A stretch of 64,000 bases of DNA, taken from contig JAJUBI010000003.1 in the NCBI GenBank assembly GCA_022419385.1, positions 1,736,001 through 1,800,000 of the forward strand, read 5' to 3'. The notes beneath the pieces were generated by a model. That model made no database searches. It had not been told where the DNA came from and worked only from the letters and a program-made list of their open reading frames with translations. Below, piece after piece: positions 1 through 9,932 of the stretch. This DNA is from Paraconiothyrium sp. Pb-2020. Its lineage: Eukaryota; Ascomycota; Dothideomycetes; Pleosporales; Didymosphaeriaceae. The position numbers and the translations under genes are program-made. Each line of letters opens with the position of its first letter. The stretch's first letter is position 1.

Positions 1-1965
1 TATATCGACAAGGGCGTTGCGCACGCGTACGAAGTCTAGATAAGAAGGAATGAAGAGTAGGACGCCGATGCCCCCCTCCGTCGGTTTCGGAGTCTTCAGT
101 ATCTTGGGAAGCACGCTAGAGCTAAAATATTTGAAGCGAGCGTCAGGGTCGGTGAGGTATGAGGGCGAATCGAAGCGCGAGAACGTCTGCTTGATACCAT
201 AGGGCAAGGTTTCGATGACGCCGGAGTCGTAGGAGGGTGTGTATTTCAGGCGCCCGGCGTAGTTGCGCATATGCTTGTTGTACAGGGTATTGATCTTGGG
301 AGCAAGATATGCGGAGAGTACGATGGTCTGGCGGATGTTTGCGGCGTGACCGTCCAGGTACCATGATCGCACGCGGGAGAAGTCGCAGCCATGGGTCTCT
401 TTAGGTTGAAGATTGAGGTGTTGAAATACGAATTCTGCATGTTCCCAATTTTGCATGAGAGTTGCGTCGGCTTGTTCCATGATGACCATCTCGATGGAAG
501 AGAGAAAGTCGTAGTCTTTTTTCTTTTTTTCATTGGATTCAATGGCGCGCCTTAGACCGAGTGTGGAGGCAAAGATTATGTCTGAGGCGTAGAACTTGGA
601 GTAGTACTTCATTGTTTTGCGGGTAAGCTTCACGCCAATGCGGAACTCGTTCTCGTCGTTGCCTTCGAAAAGCTCACGGAAGTCTTCTGGCTTATCGTCG
701 GAAAATATGTGGTCCGGTGCGGAGAAGTTCTCTATGAAGCGCTTCTTGTTCTCCTGTTGTTCAAATTCGTGCAGCTTGGTGAGAGAGTCCAGGATGCGGA
801 CGCATGCTTCCTTCGTCTCGAGTAGAAACAATATCTTCGGTCGTGTGAAACCTTGGTCGCGATGTTCCGCATCTTGGTCGTCTGAGGCCGCTGCTAGCTT
901 GGAGTTGTTCTTCAATATGCGATCCCTCGTCTTGAGGATATGATTCAGCGCGTGCAAGCAGCACAAGTCGCGTATCCTCCCAGCATTCTGGACGGTCCTT
1001 GCACCGAACAAAACGTCCTGGTAGCCGAAAAGGGAAGGTACGATGATTTGCTCAACCGTGTTGAAGCTTCCCAGGGCCTTCTCTGCGTTTTCCACGAGTC
1101 GCGGCTTCAGCTGCAGATCTCGTACGCTCTTTACTTTTCGTCGCGCCGCATACTCTTCTGATGCGCCAGGTATCTGCAACAAACCTCTGCCTCCATCTTC
1201 AATATCCAACTTCTTCGTTATCCATTGATTCGCTGATATGGCCTTTGTTTGCATCGTTAAGTGGTTTTCTTCCGGTCGATCAAAATGACCAACGAAGGAA
1301 TCGATTTCACTCTGCTCGTTTGCATTCTCGTCATCAAGCTCGTCATCCAAATCCATATCTGGACGCACAGATTCACCATCCGAGAGCTGCGATTCGACCT
1401 CTTCCAGCTCATCCACTTCGGGCTGCTCGACGCTCCCCAGAGAGCTCGCCTCGCTGCGAACTTTCAGCTCGTGGCCTACATTCGATTCTTCCTCTTCCTT
1501 TGCATCAACTTGTGGTTTTGCGTAATCCTTAAGCGAACCTGGGCTGTGGTCAAACTTCCGTCGCTTCCTCCGTGGTTCGCCCTGGCTTGTATTCACTGTC
1601 TTCGTTGAGGCGGCGAAAGAGGCCAGGAGAGAATGGTAGGCGCTCGAAATGGGTTGCGCTTCCTCCTCGTCTTCTTCGCTGGAAGAGCCGTCGCTTAACC
1701 CCAGTTCGCTTTCAAAATCGGACGCGGAGAGTTGCTCGTTTCTGCGGTCGTCAGCTTAGCTTTCATGAATTTCCATCTATTCTTACCCATGCTCAACGGG
1801 ATCGTGCATTCTCGCAGCGACAGGCTCGTTTCTCTTCCCGCCTCGTGCGCCGCCTCGTCCACCTCGTCCACCTCGTCCACCTCGTCCACCTCGTCCACCT
1901 CGTCCACCCCTGAAACTGCCCCGACCGCGACCGCGCATTCCACCTCTTCCACGGAACGGTGCCAT
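1..1965 (-). CDS. UTP25: UTP25, U3 snoRNP-associated rRNA-processing protein (3' partial)
   Basis: UTP25 is a nucleolar component of the small-subunit processome, needed for 18S rRNA maturation. The gene reads leftward and its C-terminus lies outside the window. Exons are 1787-1965 and 1-1741, with a 45-base intron (GTAAGA...CGCAG). The N-terminus is an RGG-rich stretch after MAPFRGRGG, followed by an acidic region (SSSEEDEEE) and then the conserved body. Family landmarks are visible: SLFGYQDVLF, CLHALNHILKTRD, KILFLLETKEACVRILD, and near the left edge ETLPYGIKQTFSRFDSPSY and IPSYLDFVRVRN. The family is a degenerate DEAD-like helicase fold without ATPase motifs. The start at 1965 is the first ATG giving the Gly/Arg-rich N-terminus. 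It diverges from eIF3f across 221 bases. Product assignment is secure. Confidence 0.93.
1853..1906. repeat. 9-bp tandem repeat encoding an RGG tract
   Basis: Six perfect copies of CCTCGTCCA lie in exon 1 of UTP25. On the minus strand they encode repeated Gly-Gly-Arg. Length changes by whole units keep the frame, so this is a likely site of allele-length variation. Confidence 0.95.
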
Positions 1966-2186
1966 AATTTGATTTTCTGTTGCAATTGTTATAAGCTCAG
2001 ATTCTAGCTGCAGCCCAAGAAATTCAGAGCGGTCCGTGCGCAGGCGAGCCGCCCACCGAAATCTTGGCCCTTGAACAAATTGTTCAGAGCCCCGCCAAAC
2101 CTTCGCTTCGACACCCCACGGCCACACTCAGCACCGCTACAACACCCTCCTCCCGCGCCTCGTCCGCACACCTCGCTGCCGCCAAA
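1966..2186. promoter_or_regulatory. Bidirectional promoter region between UTP25 and eIF3f
   Basis: 221 bases separate two divergent start codons, one for an rRNA-processing factor and one for a translation initiation subunit. The interval must carry both 5' leaders and core promoters. I see no TATA box. The eIF3f side is rich in C and T, as is common for ascomycete housekeeping genes. Co-regulation is an inference from the arrangement. Confidence 0.6.
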
Positions 2187-3227
2187 ATGGCAGAAAAAGA
2201 CTCCTTCCTCCACTTGGCCCGCCCGCTCGGTCCAGCCCCTGTGGGTGCCCAGCCGTCGACCGCTCCGCTGAACGTTGTCGTCCAACCCCAGGCCATCTTC
2301 TCAATTCTCGACCATGCCCTCCGCCGTCCCGCTGACCAAGATCGCGTCATTGGCACTCTACTAGGTACCCGGAGCGAAGACGGCACCGAAGTCGAGATCC
2401 GCAACTGCTATGCTGTCCCGCACACCGAAACCGCTGAGCAAGTCGAGGTTGATATGGACTACCAAAAGCAGATGCTCCAATTACACCTCCGCGCGAACCC
2501 CAGAGAAGTTCTTGTTGGCTGGTATGCTACAAGCAGCGACCTGAACACCTTCTCTGCTCTCATCCAGAACTTCTATGGCCAGCAGGGCGATGGTACTTGG
2601 CCGCATCCCGCCGTCCACCTCACAGTCAGCACAGTCCCCGGACAGGAGATTGAGAGTAGGACCTACATCAGCGCACCCATTGGTGTCACCGCAGAGCGCG
2701 CAGCAGACTCATGTCTGTTCATCCCCGTACCTCACGAACTTAAGTACGGCGAGGCCGAGAAGTCTGGTCTTGAGCTTATTTCGTCGGCCAAGGACCGTGA
2801 GGATCGATCGCAACCTATTATCACTGACCTTGAGGCCCTTGAGCGCGCCATTCAGCACGTCCTTGAAATGCTTGAGCGTGTGTCCAACTACGTTAATAAC
2901 GTGCTGGACGAGGAAGCCGAGCCCTCCTCCGCCCTGGGCCAGTATCTAATGAACGCGCTGAGCCTCGCTCCCAAGGTCGACGCCGCCGACATCGAGCGTG
3001 ACTTCAACAACCACATCCAGGACGTCCTCGTCGTATCGTATCTCGCCAACACAATCCGCACACAGATCGACCTCTCCAACCGCCTCGCTACCGCAGCGCT
3101 TACCCTCGGCACTGGTGATGCGCTCGCAGGCGAAGGCGAACAACAACGCGGCGGCGATAGGCAAAGGGGCGGGCGCGGTGGACGCGGCGGAGGCCAAGGT
3201 AGGCAGCAAAGACAACAGGAAGCATGA
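2187..3227 (+). CDS. Eukaryotic translation initiation factor 3 subunit F (eIF3f)
   Basis: This is a subunit of the cytoplasmic eIF3 complex, which organises the 43S preinitiation complex. The single-exon gene encodes 346 aa, the usual fungal length. The MPN domain begins near residue 28 (NVVVQPQAIFSILDHAL) and runs to about residue 165; VGWYATSSDLNTFSALIQNFY occupies the place where active JAMM proteases carry their metal-binding His residues, so it should be catalytically inactive, as known for the family. A helical region follows (ALERAIQHVLEMLERVSNYV), then an RGG/Gln-rich tail (GGRGGRGGGQGRQQ). The start at 2187 has the context GCCAAAATGG; an upstream in-frame start would add about 40 unsupported residues. 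Confidence 0.95.
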   Translation: MAEKDSFLHLARPLGPAPVGAQPSTAPLNVVVQPQAIFSILDHALRRPADQDRVIGTLLGTRSEDGTEVEIRNCYAVPHTETAEQVEVDMDYQKQMLQLHLRANPREVLVGWYATSSDLNTFSALIQNFYGQQGDGTWPHPAVHLTVSTVPGQEIESRTYISAPIGVTAERAADSCLFIPVPHELKYGEAEKSGLELISSAKDREDRSQPIITDLEALERAIQHVLEMLERVSNYVNNVLDEEAEPSSALGQYLMNALSLAPKVDAADIERDFNNHIQDVLVVSYLANTIRTQIDLSNRLATAALTLGTGDALAGEGEQQRGGDRQRGGRGGRGGGQGRQQRQQEA

Positions 3228-3926
3228 ATCACCACCCATTCATGTTCTTGATGCTGCCCTACTTTTACCTCCCGCTGCTCTACTGTTTGGTGTTTGACTA
3301 ATGCATTTTGTGATAGTGACGACGGCGAAGAAGGCGGCGATGGGGAAGACAAGTAAGACGCTGGTTGAGGTGAAAACCACGAAACGATCGCCCGATAAGG
3401 AGACCGAGATGGCGCACAGCTGGCGACATGAGGGATGAGACGACGCAGGGCACGATTATCATGACTTGAGAGGGATGCAGTTCATAACATAGAAGGTCAT
3501 TCCCAAAAAAGCCGCAGGATACCCACAAGGGTGCCACATTTGTGGCCATTGTTCGATTAGCTCAATGAAGCTATCATGAAAGCCAATGCCAGTGCCAATG
3601 CTGCTTGTGAATGCCTGATACTCTCTAGGCCTTCCCTTCAAACGCCATGCAAATGCCTAGGATAACTTATAGTCGATCGGGCTCCATATGATGGCTTGCC
3701 GACCACACAAAAGACGAGGTGGAAAATCCCCTGCGAGGATATGAACCTTAGTTTTTGGTGGTTGAGGCTGTCATGTGTCCGCCTTTAAACCAAGGGCGAA
3801 GGCACAGGTCGTGGCGAGTAGTCGACTCTTTATGATTGCCATACACCGTGTACAGCCAATTGTTGTCGAATCGTCCGGACCGACAGCGCAACTCCGCGTA
3901 CACGAGTTGAAGTACGGTCTGCTCGT
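3228..3926. other. Intergenic, convergent 3' ends of eIF3f and TAF13
   Basis: These 699 bases separate the converging eIF3f and TAF13 genes and should hold both 3' UTRs. Short open frames are present on the minus strand, but none has a recognisable product or splice support. I see no RNA gene or repeat. Confidence 0.6.
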
Positions 3927-4463
3927 TCAACCGCTCAGCACTGTACTCGCATCATCCCCCTTCCCAGCCTTCTTCTTCCTCTTCTTCTTGCGCTCCTCCT
4001 CCGCACCACCTTCAACATCCTTCCCCTTCTTCCCCTTACCCTTGTCACCGGGCACCTCCTCAACCGTATCCACCACCGCACCCTCATCTGTGTCAAACGC
4101 CTTCCTCTTCCTCTTCAACTCCTTATCCGTCTCAAGCAGCTCGCTCACCCTGCCCAATTTGGCCGTATCCCTCCTCAGCATGAACTTGAAGTCATCGAGC
4201 TTGATTTTCTGGCGCCGCGCGTGGGTCGCGACAGCCGCGGCTTCGTGGCATGTCTCAATGATGTAGTCTGTGATGATTTCGTCAAGGGTAAGAACCGTAG
4301 CTTTGAGCGGGGGCGCGGTATCTCCGTAGGCCACGAGAAAGGATTCCACTACACGGGCGTCAGAGCAGGTAAATTGATAGCCTGGGTCGCGGGAGCGGTC
4401 GGGCGCGCGGGGGTGGGGGACGCGCGGGAGGATGCGGTGGCGGTTGCGGGCGTTGGCGGCCAT
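3927..4463 (-). CDS. TAF13: TFIID subunit TAF13
   Basis: TAF13 is a histone-fold subunit of TFIID that pairs with TAF11 at RNA polymerase II promoters. The single-exon gene encodes 178 aa. The histone fold spans roughly residues 38-100 (VESFLVAYGD, LDEIITDYIIETCHEAA, RRQKIKLDDFKFMLRRD) and is followed by the typical TAF13 segment KLGRVSELLETDKELKRKRKAFD. The tail is highly charged and Lys-rich (KGKGKKGKD, ERKKKRKKKAGKG), resembling a nuclear localisation signal. The start at 4463 gives an Arg/Pro-rich leader. I looked for an intron near the GYQFTCSD segment and found no good donor, so I keep one exon. The identification rests on the histone fold plus the RKAFD segment. Confidence 0.9.
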   Translation of the reverse strand: MAANARNRHRILPRVPHPRAPDRSRDPGYQFTCSDARVVESFLVAYGDTAPPLKATVLTLDEIITDYIIETCHEAAAVATHARRQKIKLDDFKFMLRRDTAKLGRVSELLETDKELKRKRKAFDTDEGAVVDTVEEVPGDKGKGKKGKDVEGGAEEERKKKRKKKAGKGDDASTVLSG

Positions 4464-5157
4464 GGTGTTGACTTCGTGGAGAGAGGGGAGAGCGCGCGAA
4501 GAGAGGGGAGAACTTGAAGGTGTTCGTACGCGCGCTGTAGCTCGAGGGAAGGCGCGTGGGGTGAAGTTGGAAGTGACAAAGCGGAAGGCACAAAGGCGAA
4601 CTCACAGTCTCGCTGCTCCCACTGCGGGCCCTTGCCGCGCTGCCTCATGCGTGGTTCCGTCATTATGTGCCGCGTCTATGCGTCTATGTCCTTCTTGCTT
4701 TGTCCCTTGTAAAGCGACAAGCAGTCCTGCTCCTGCCCGTTTCCACCGCGGGTGTGGATCTTTGCGCGCCGACGTGAGCGGCCGACCGATAAACAAATCT
4801 GGTATAACACGATCACTGTAAGATGTCGAAGTAATCGGTGATCGATGATGAGCCTGGAACAGGTGTATAGTATTGCTTGTAGCAAGCCGCAGTGTGAATG
4901 TAGTCGGAGCTTTAGCTGCGGGAACGACGATCACCCTGCACAGACGCTTGCGCACCCGCCCGCTTGACGTCGGCCTCGATGATTTTCCACACCCCGATGA
5001 ACATCTGGCCGTAATCCCAACACTCGCAATCAGGCACCAGATTGCCGCTCGCTTGGCTTGTTTATACCTTGCGCATCCTGCTTTGAGCACCGTCGCTCAT
5101 AGTTCAAACATCGCCGTAAACCAACAACCTTAGCGACAGAGCAACACCTGCGCCAAA
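4464..5157. other. Intergenic between divergent TAF13 and KSH1
   Basis: These 694 bases contain the promoters of two divergent genes. Several frames stay open for 80-160 codons because the stretch is GC-rich, but none shows a family motif or consistent splice sites. I see no RNA gene. Confidence 0.5.
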
Positions 5158-5500
5158 ATGGTACACCCCTCCCCCTCTTTCTCCCCTGTTGTAACCTAGC
5201 TAATATTCACCTAGACCGCGCTCTTCAACTTCCAATCCCTTGTCATCGTCATCCTCCTGCTCATATGCAACTGTACCTACGCGCACTGGTACTTCCCAGC
5301 CTTCATGGACCGCCACAGGCAGAACAATTACTTCATGGGGCTGGCCTGGAAGTGCGCACGCATCGGCGAGCGTCTGAGTCCCTACATTGCCTTTGCGCTA
5401 GTGTTCATGGCGGTAAGTGATGCCGAAGCTACGGAAGAGAAGAGAGGAAGTCAGATGGGAGTGGCGCTGACGAGTGCAGACGATGGAATTCCTTGGCTAG
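5158..5500 (+). CDS. KSH1: Protein Kish (KSH1/TMEM167 family), Golgi secretory protein
   Basis: Kish is a very small Golgi membrane protein required for early secretory traffic. Exons are 5158-5160, 5215-5412 and 5480-5500, giving 73 aa, close to the usual 72. The first exon contributes only the ATG; the intron GTACAC...CACCTAG has a CTAAT branch-point motif 13-17 bases before its end. The mature sequence starts M-TALFNFQSLVIVILLLIC, a first membrane segment, and includes WKCARIGERLSPYIAFALVF, the family signature and second membrane segment, ending TMEFLG. The last intron is GTAAGT...GTGCAG. All three exons join in phase. The family match is clear along the whole length. Confidence 0.94.
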
Positions 5501-6516
5501 GAGCTGTGTGAAGGGAGAATAAGGCGGATTTTGGAGCAGCATCGGCGCGTAGGAGTGGACATTTCAGCATGCATGGCGTTTGGCGTTGGCGTTGCCAGGT
5601 CTATGACACAGTGAAGACCATGGCGGGGAGGACAGTGATATCCTAGGTTTGCTTATTATTATAGGACCAAACCAATTCAAACTTTATAACCACACGTCAC
5701 ATCGCAGTGGTCAACACAAAGAATGGAACTACCCAGCGTCAGTCCCTTTCAAAATCAACCTCTCCTGTTTTGTTCGAGGCTATTTATACGTATAAAATCA
5801 CGTTGCTCAGGGTGACTTACGCTATATTACATAGTGAAAGCTGTGACCGGATACTGCATGGCCGTCTCTCTTGTTGGCCCAAGAATCAAACCAATTTTGA
5901 GTGCCAGCTGCAGTACATCAAACCTCACAACCAAGTGCACCATGGAGACACTCTAGAAGCACAATATCGCTAGCATTAAAATATATACAGCAGGCCCAGC
6001 CACCTGCAATTTTGGTGTTTGACCCCTAGATCCAAAAACTAAATGTAGAATCTAGCCCAAACACCCACACCCTATCCTGTCTACCCCAATATCCAATCCC
6101 ACCCGTTCCATACAAGATAAAATACACAGACGAACCCAGCGCCTAGGGGGTGGTAGACACCGTTCAGGCGTGCATTCATGAGTTGTTTTGAGAAGAGATT
6201 TTGCGAGGTTGCAACCCACGATGAGCGGCCACATGATGATGAAACAACGAAATGTGAAAAAGAGTATGAGAGGGGGATAGCGAGCTCGTCACGAAAATCG
6301 TGAAAAAGCCCATCCAGCAAACCGCCCAATCCATTGCTGGCAACCGTGTATATCCGCCTTCGAAACGTAACGACCGCCCGCAAACGTATCTGTTGAAGGG
6401 TAACAATAGAAAAGCGGAAAACTCTATGACACGGACGTAGGGAGAAGGAAACGGGAAAAGCAAAACACAATCTTTTCAGAAAGGCGACGAAGAGCCCGAG
6501 TCAACTGGCCCAACGT
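5501..6516. other. Intergenic, about 1 kb
   Basis: The interval holds the 3' regions of KSH1 and the AHC1-like gene, which converge. It is richer in A and T than its surroundings, with TATTATTATA-like and ATATATAC stretches. I see no gene, tRNA or repeat. Confidence 0.5.
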
Positions 6517-8415
6517 CTAATGCTTGCGGCTTCCTTCCCCCTTGGCAAAGCAGCAGCTGTCCAAGCCTTGGCGAGACCCAGTACGCTCCGCACCCTCGAC
6601 ATCGCTGGCATCTTCGACCATTACATCGTCGTTGATAATGAAGTCGGGTTGGCTGTGCGCATCGTCGGCATCCTCGTCGTCATCATCATCGTGGTCGGAT
6701 ACTAAACCCGGGTTAGACTCAACTGCATGAGGGCTGAGGTCTACCGGAGATAGTGGCATGTGATGATTTTGACCATGGGTTACGTGCGTTGAGAAAGTTA
6801 GCGGAAGGCGCGCATGGCCGTTGGCGTGCCCCTTTTTGCTGCCTGGTCGGGCGGTAGGAGCCTTGCTTGCAGGGGCCGCATTGGGGGCGCTGACCGGAAG
6901 GCGCGCCAGCTGGTTCGGCTGAGCAACAACAGGCGTTTGCAAGGCGCTGTCGGCAAGGTCGTCATCCGAGGTCTCCATCACGTCCAGGTCTACCTTCGTG
7001 CGTGCAGTGTCAACCAGACCCTTCAGATCACCGTTGAAACCACGCTGTTGCAGCAAAGCAGTCAGATGCGGCGTCGATGCCGATGTGGTCATACTGGACT
7101 TGGCCGCTGGCGCTGGCTTGACGGCGTCACGTGGCGTACTGAAGTCGCGGTGCACTTCCTTGGCCAACTCGGGGGGATTGGAGCGGACAAGCGGGTGCAC
7201 ATTCCCTGGGGTCGTGCTCACAGGGAAGCTAATGGTCGGTGTGGCGGCTGGGGTGTTCGTTGGCTCGGTGGCTGGGACTGGATTGCCACCTTCACTTGTA
7301 TCAACGGGAACACCGCAAGCTATGGCGGCTGCATCGTGGCTCTTGAAGACCTGATTGTGCTTTATTCTGCAATGGTTGAGGAAACCTTGGGTATTGGAGA
7401 AGTTGCTGTGTCCGCAGGCTGCGCAGTACAGGCGGACCCACTGGCCGTTGTCGGAGCGCTTGTGCAGCAAAGGATCGATCTTTGGTGCGGGGGCTGGATT
7501 TTCACCAAGGGCCGGGAGCTTCAACGTTCCAGTCGAAGTTCGCGACGTGCGCGCCTTGCCAGTTGCACCGAACTCGGCAAAGCTACCGCGCGTCGCTCGG
7601 CCCTCACCCATACCAAAGTAACCGTGAGCTTGCTGCGCCAGAGCGCGCTCAGACACTGAGTCGAACTTGACATCCGAGATCAACCACTTCGCATAATGGC
7701 GAGTGTATGGACCATCGGTAACTCCCCAAGGGGCGGCGTAAGCGGGTTCCGTGTACCCAGATTGCGGGCGCAGAGAAGCTCCAACGCCCATGCTGAGATT
7801 TTCGGAGGGTCCGTCGGTACCCGGGTAAGGAATCAACGAACAGCGCCTCAGCTGCTCCAGCGACACCTGGCACTTGGCCAACTCTTGCTCGATCAGGCGC
7901 AGCTCGTTGTGCTTGAGCAGGATCTCGTAGTTGATTTGCGCCTCAATCGACTGCTGCAGTGCCGACAGACTGGAAGCCATGGTGGGTGCAGGAGTGTCTG
8001 TGGAAGAAGCCTCGGTTTTGACACTTGGCTTTTGGGTTTTGCTCTTGCTCGCGCCTTCTCTTTTTACGGGCTGCGCCTTTGGTCGCGCATCCAGAACCTC
8101 TGCAGTCGCAATCCTCGATCCTTGCTGAAGCTCCACTGGGGACTGAACTAGCATTCCGTTCGCGAAGTTGCCATGGTTGGAGTTGTCAGGGGTACTGGTT
8201 GACGGTCTTACTTCCCCTTCAGCGTCCTTCCACTTCTTCACGACATGCGCCGGTGGCGGCTCGGGGCTATCCGTCCTCTTCCGCTTGATTTGCTTTAAGA
8301 AAGAAGGGATCTCAACGACTGGCATCGGTTTTGACTTGTGCAGCGCCGACTTCTCCATGATCTTGTCGCCTGGTGATTCGGTACTCCATGATGCGAGGCG
8401 GAACATGGACTGCAT
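6517..8415 (-). CDS. AHC1-like C2H2 zinc-finger protein (possible ADA histone acetyltransferase subunit)
   Basis: The single exon encodes 632 aa. Residues 1-145 are low-complexity and basic (KQIKRKRTDSPEPPP). A helical segment follows at about 150-192 (QQSIEAQINYEILLKHNELRL). A conserved block near 230-250 (WGVTDGPYTRHYAKWLI) precedes an unusual zinc finger with Cys331, Cys334, His348 and His353, then FKSHDAAAIACGV. This arrangement matches the fungal AHC1-like finger family, named after yeast Ahc1, which bridges Ada2 and Gcn5 in the ADA complex. The tail carries an acidic run (HDDDDDEDADD). The location would be nuclear. The family call rests on the finger and its flanks; the role in an acetyltransferase complex is inferred. 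Confidence 0.65.
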   Translation of the reverse strand: MQSMFRLASWSTESPGDKIMEKSALHKSKPMPVVEIPSFLKQIKRKRTDSPEPPPAHVVKKWKDAEGEVRPSTSTPDNSNHGNFANGMLVQSPVELQQGSRIATAEVLDARPKAQPVKREGASKSKTQKPSVKTEASSTDTPAPTMASSLSALQQSIEAQINYEILLKHNELRLIEQELAKCQVSLEQLRRCSLIPYPGTDGPSENLSMGVGASLRPQSGYTEPAYAAPWGVTDGPYTRHYAKWLISDVKFDSVSERALAQQAHGYFGMGEGRATRGSFAEFGATGKARTSRTSTGTLKLPALGENPAPAPKIDPLLHKRSDNGQWVRLYCAACGHSNFSNTQGFLNHCRIKHNQVFKSHDAAAIACGVPVDTSEGGNPVPATEPTNTPAATPTISFPVSTTPGNVHPLVRSNPPELAKEVHRDFSTPRDAVKPAPAAKSSMTTSASTPHLTALLQQRGFNGDLKGLVDTARTKVDLDVMETSDDDLADSALQTPVVAQPNQLARLPVSAPNAAPASKAPTARPGSKKGHANGHARLPLTFSTHVTHGQNHHMPLSPVDLSPHAVESNPGLVSDHDDDDDEDADDAHSQPDFIINDDVMVEDASDVEGAERTGSRQGLDSCCFAKGEGSRKH

Positions 8416-9932
8416 TGTGATGGAAGTGGAAGTCTAGTACAAATAGCGCTCATCTGACGTGGCAAAGACGGTGCGCATAGGAGTAGAAGAGCTGATACGC
8501 TGCGGAATGACGTCGCAGGCGAAGTCCGAGCTGGGCAGGGTGCGCAGCGCGAATTACAGACGCGAAAAAAGCAAAAAATTACAATGTATAGGGGGGTATA
8601 GCTGGTGGGCGAAGGAGTGAAAGAAGAGAAGGCTACCTAAGGTAGAGTGGTGACGTGTTGGGAGGTGCAAGGTGTCCGCGAAGATGGGCCGGGCGGCGCC
8701 AGTAACGGCAAATACAGGCGCAACAGGGCAAGATGCAAAATGCGGGATGGTGAATACAAAGGAGACGGCTGCGCAGCAGGGTGCAGCGCAGAGAGACCGG
8801 GTCCTAGGGGTGTGGTGGTGGGGAGACGGGTGGTGGGAGGTTGCTGAGTTGGTGATGTTGCGAGCGAAGGCAGCGGCGGGCGAGAGTTTGGGGGGAGTCG
8901 CGCCTTCCTGAGAAGCTCTGACCCGGCGTGACGGGGCAGCGGCAGCGACACTAGCCTGGATGCGAGCCACAATCTCGCGCAAGTGGGCACGGCCGACGGG
9001 GGGGGCCTGCGTCGACGCCAATCAGGGGCGCCGTGGCCGCCTCGAATGCTGCTGCGCGCTGTGTTATGCTCTCGCCGGCCATTCTGGAAGAGCAGTGGAA
9101 TGCCCCTTGGCGCAGCGCTCCTCCCGCCGCGATGCGCACCTCGTCGTCGCTGCTCCCGTCGCTCCCGCGGCTGTCTTCAGCTGTGCGACGGGAGCGACGC
9201 CGGCCTCCGCGCAGCGTCATAGTGGACCGCTCCTATGGGATGGGTGCTCTAGCTCACGCCTCGCTCCAACTCTAACCCCAGTGTGGCTGTCCTCTTGCGC
9301 ACCCCAAGACGTCTCACGGCGCCGTGTCATGCTGTCGCGGGGGCTGCTACAGCGGCATCCCTTGGAGGAAACAGCACAGCGCATACCAAACGCTTCCAGG
9401 GCGACGTATCACCTTGACGACCCGCCGCGCGCATCCGTGGAGGGGCGCGCAGGCCAAGCCCATCCATGCTCCACGACGCCTCTGGGCCGGCTCCGCTACT
9501 GCTAGCCCACGCCAGCCACAGCGCCGCCTGAAACATCGCGAATCTCAACACCATGATGGAATCGCTCGTGAGCCTGCACGTGATGCGTGTCGCCCCGCAG
9601 TGGTGGCCACGGTGGCGGGCGCACCTTGTAGTCTACTATAGAAGAGCGTCGTGAGTCACTTGGGTGTTGCCCGGTCGTATGACAAATAGTATTTGAGAGA
9701 TTCTGCAACCGAGTTGCGAAAACAAGAGGGAGTGAAATGTCGTCTCCGATGCTGCCGAGGAAATGGGTGCCTCTCATCCGGAACCTTCCGAACCCGGCCA
9801 GCCAATGCGACAACCACCACCAACGCCGCCCAAAATGCGTCCCTATACCAGAATCAATTAACTAATAAGTCCCCGTCTCTACATTAGCTCGTCGTACACA
9901 AATCCTCCGCAGTCTTTGCACTGCCGAGTACC
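8416..9932. other. GC-rich intergenic, 1.5 kb
   Basis: This stretch is GC-rich and carries many overlapping open frames on both strands. The best is on the minus strand (about 8750-9220, beginning MTLRGGRRRSRRTAEDSRG), but it needs a one-base shift at a run of eight C (8-C on the minus strand near 9000) to join IVARIQASVAAAAPSRR, and neither part matches a family. I therefore call no gene. It likely contains the promoter of the AHC1-like gene and the 3' end of the protoglobin gene. Confidence 0.4.

Noticed and set aside
2064..2186. An N-terminal extension of eIF3f
   Set aside because: The upstream start is not an ATG in good context and the added residues do not match the family, whereas the ATG at 2187 has a good context and gives the usual length.
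8554..9220. Overlapping minus-strand frames joined by a one-base shift at a C-run
   Set aside because: GC-rich DNA keeps many frames open here; one frame starts at TTG, neither part matches a family, and joining needs an unproven frameshift.
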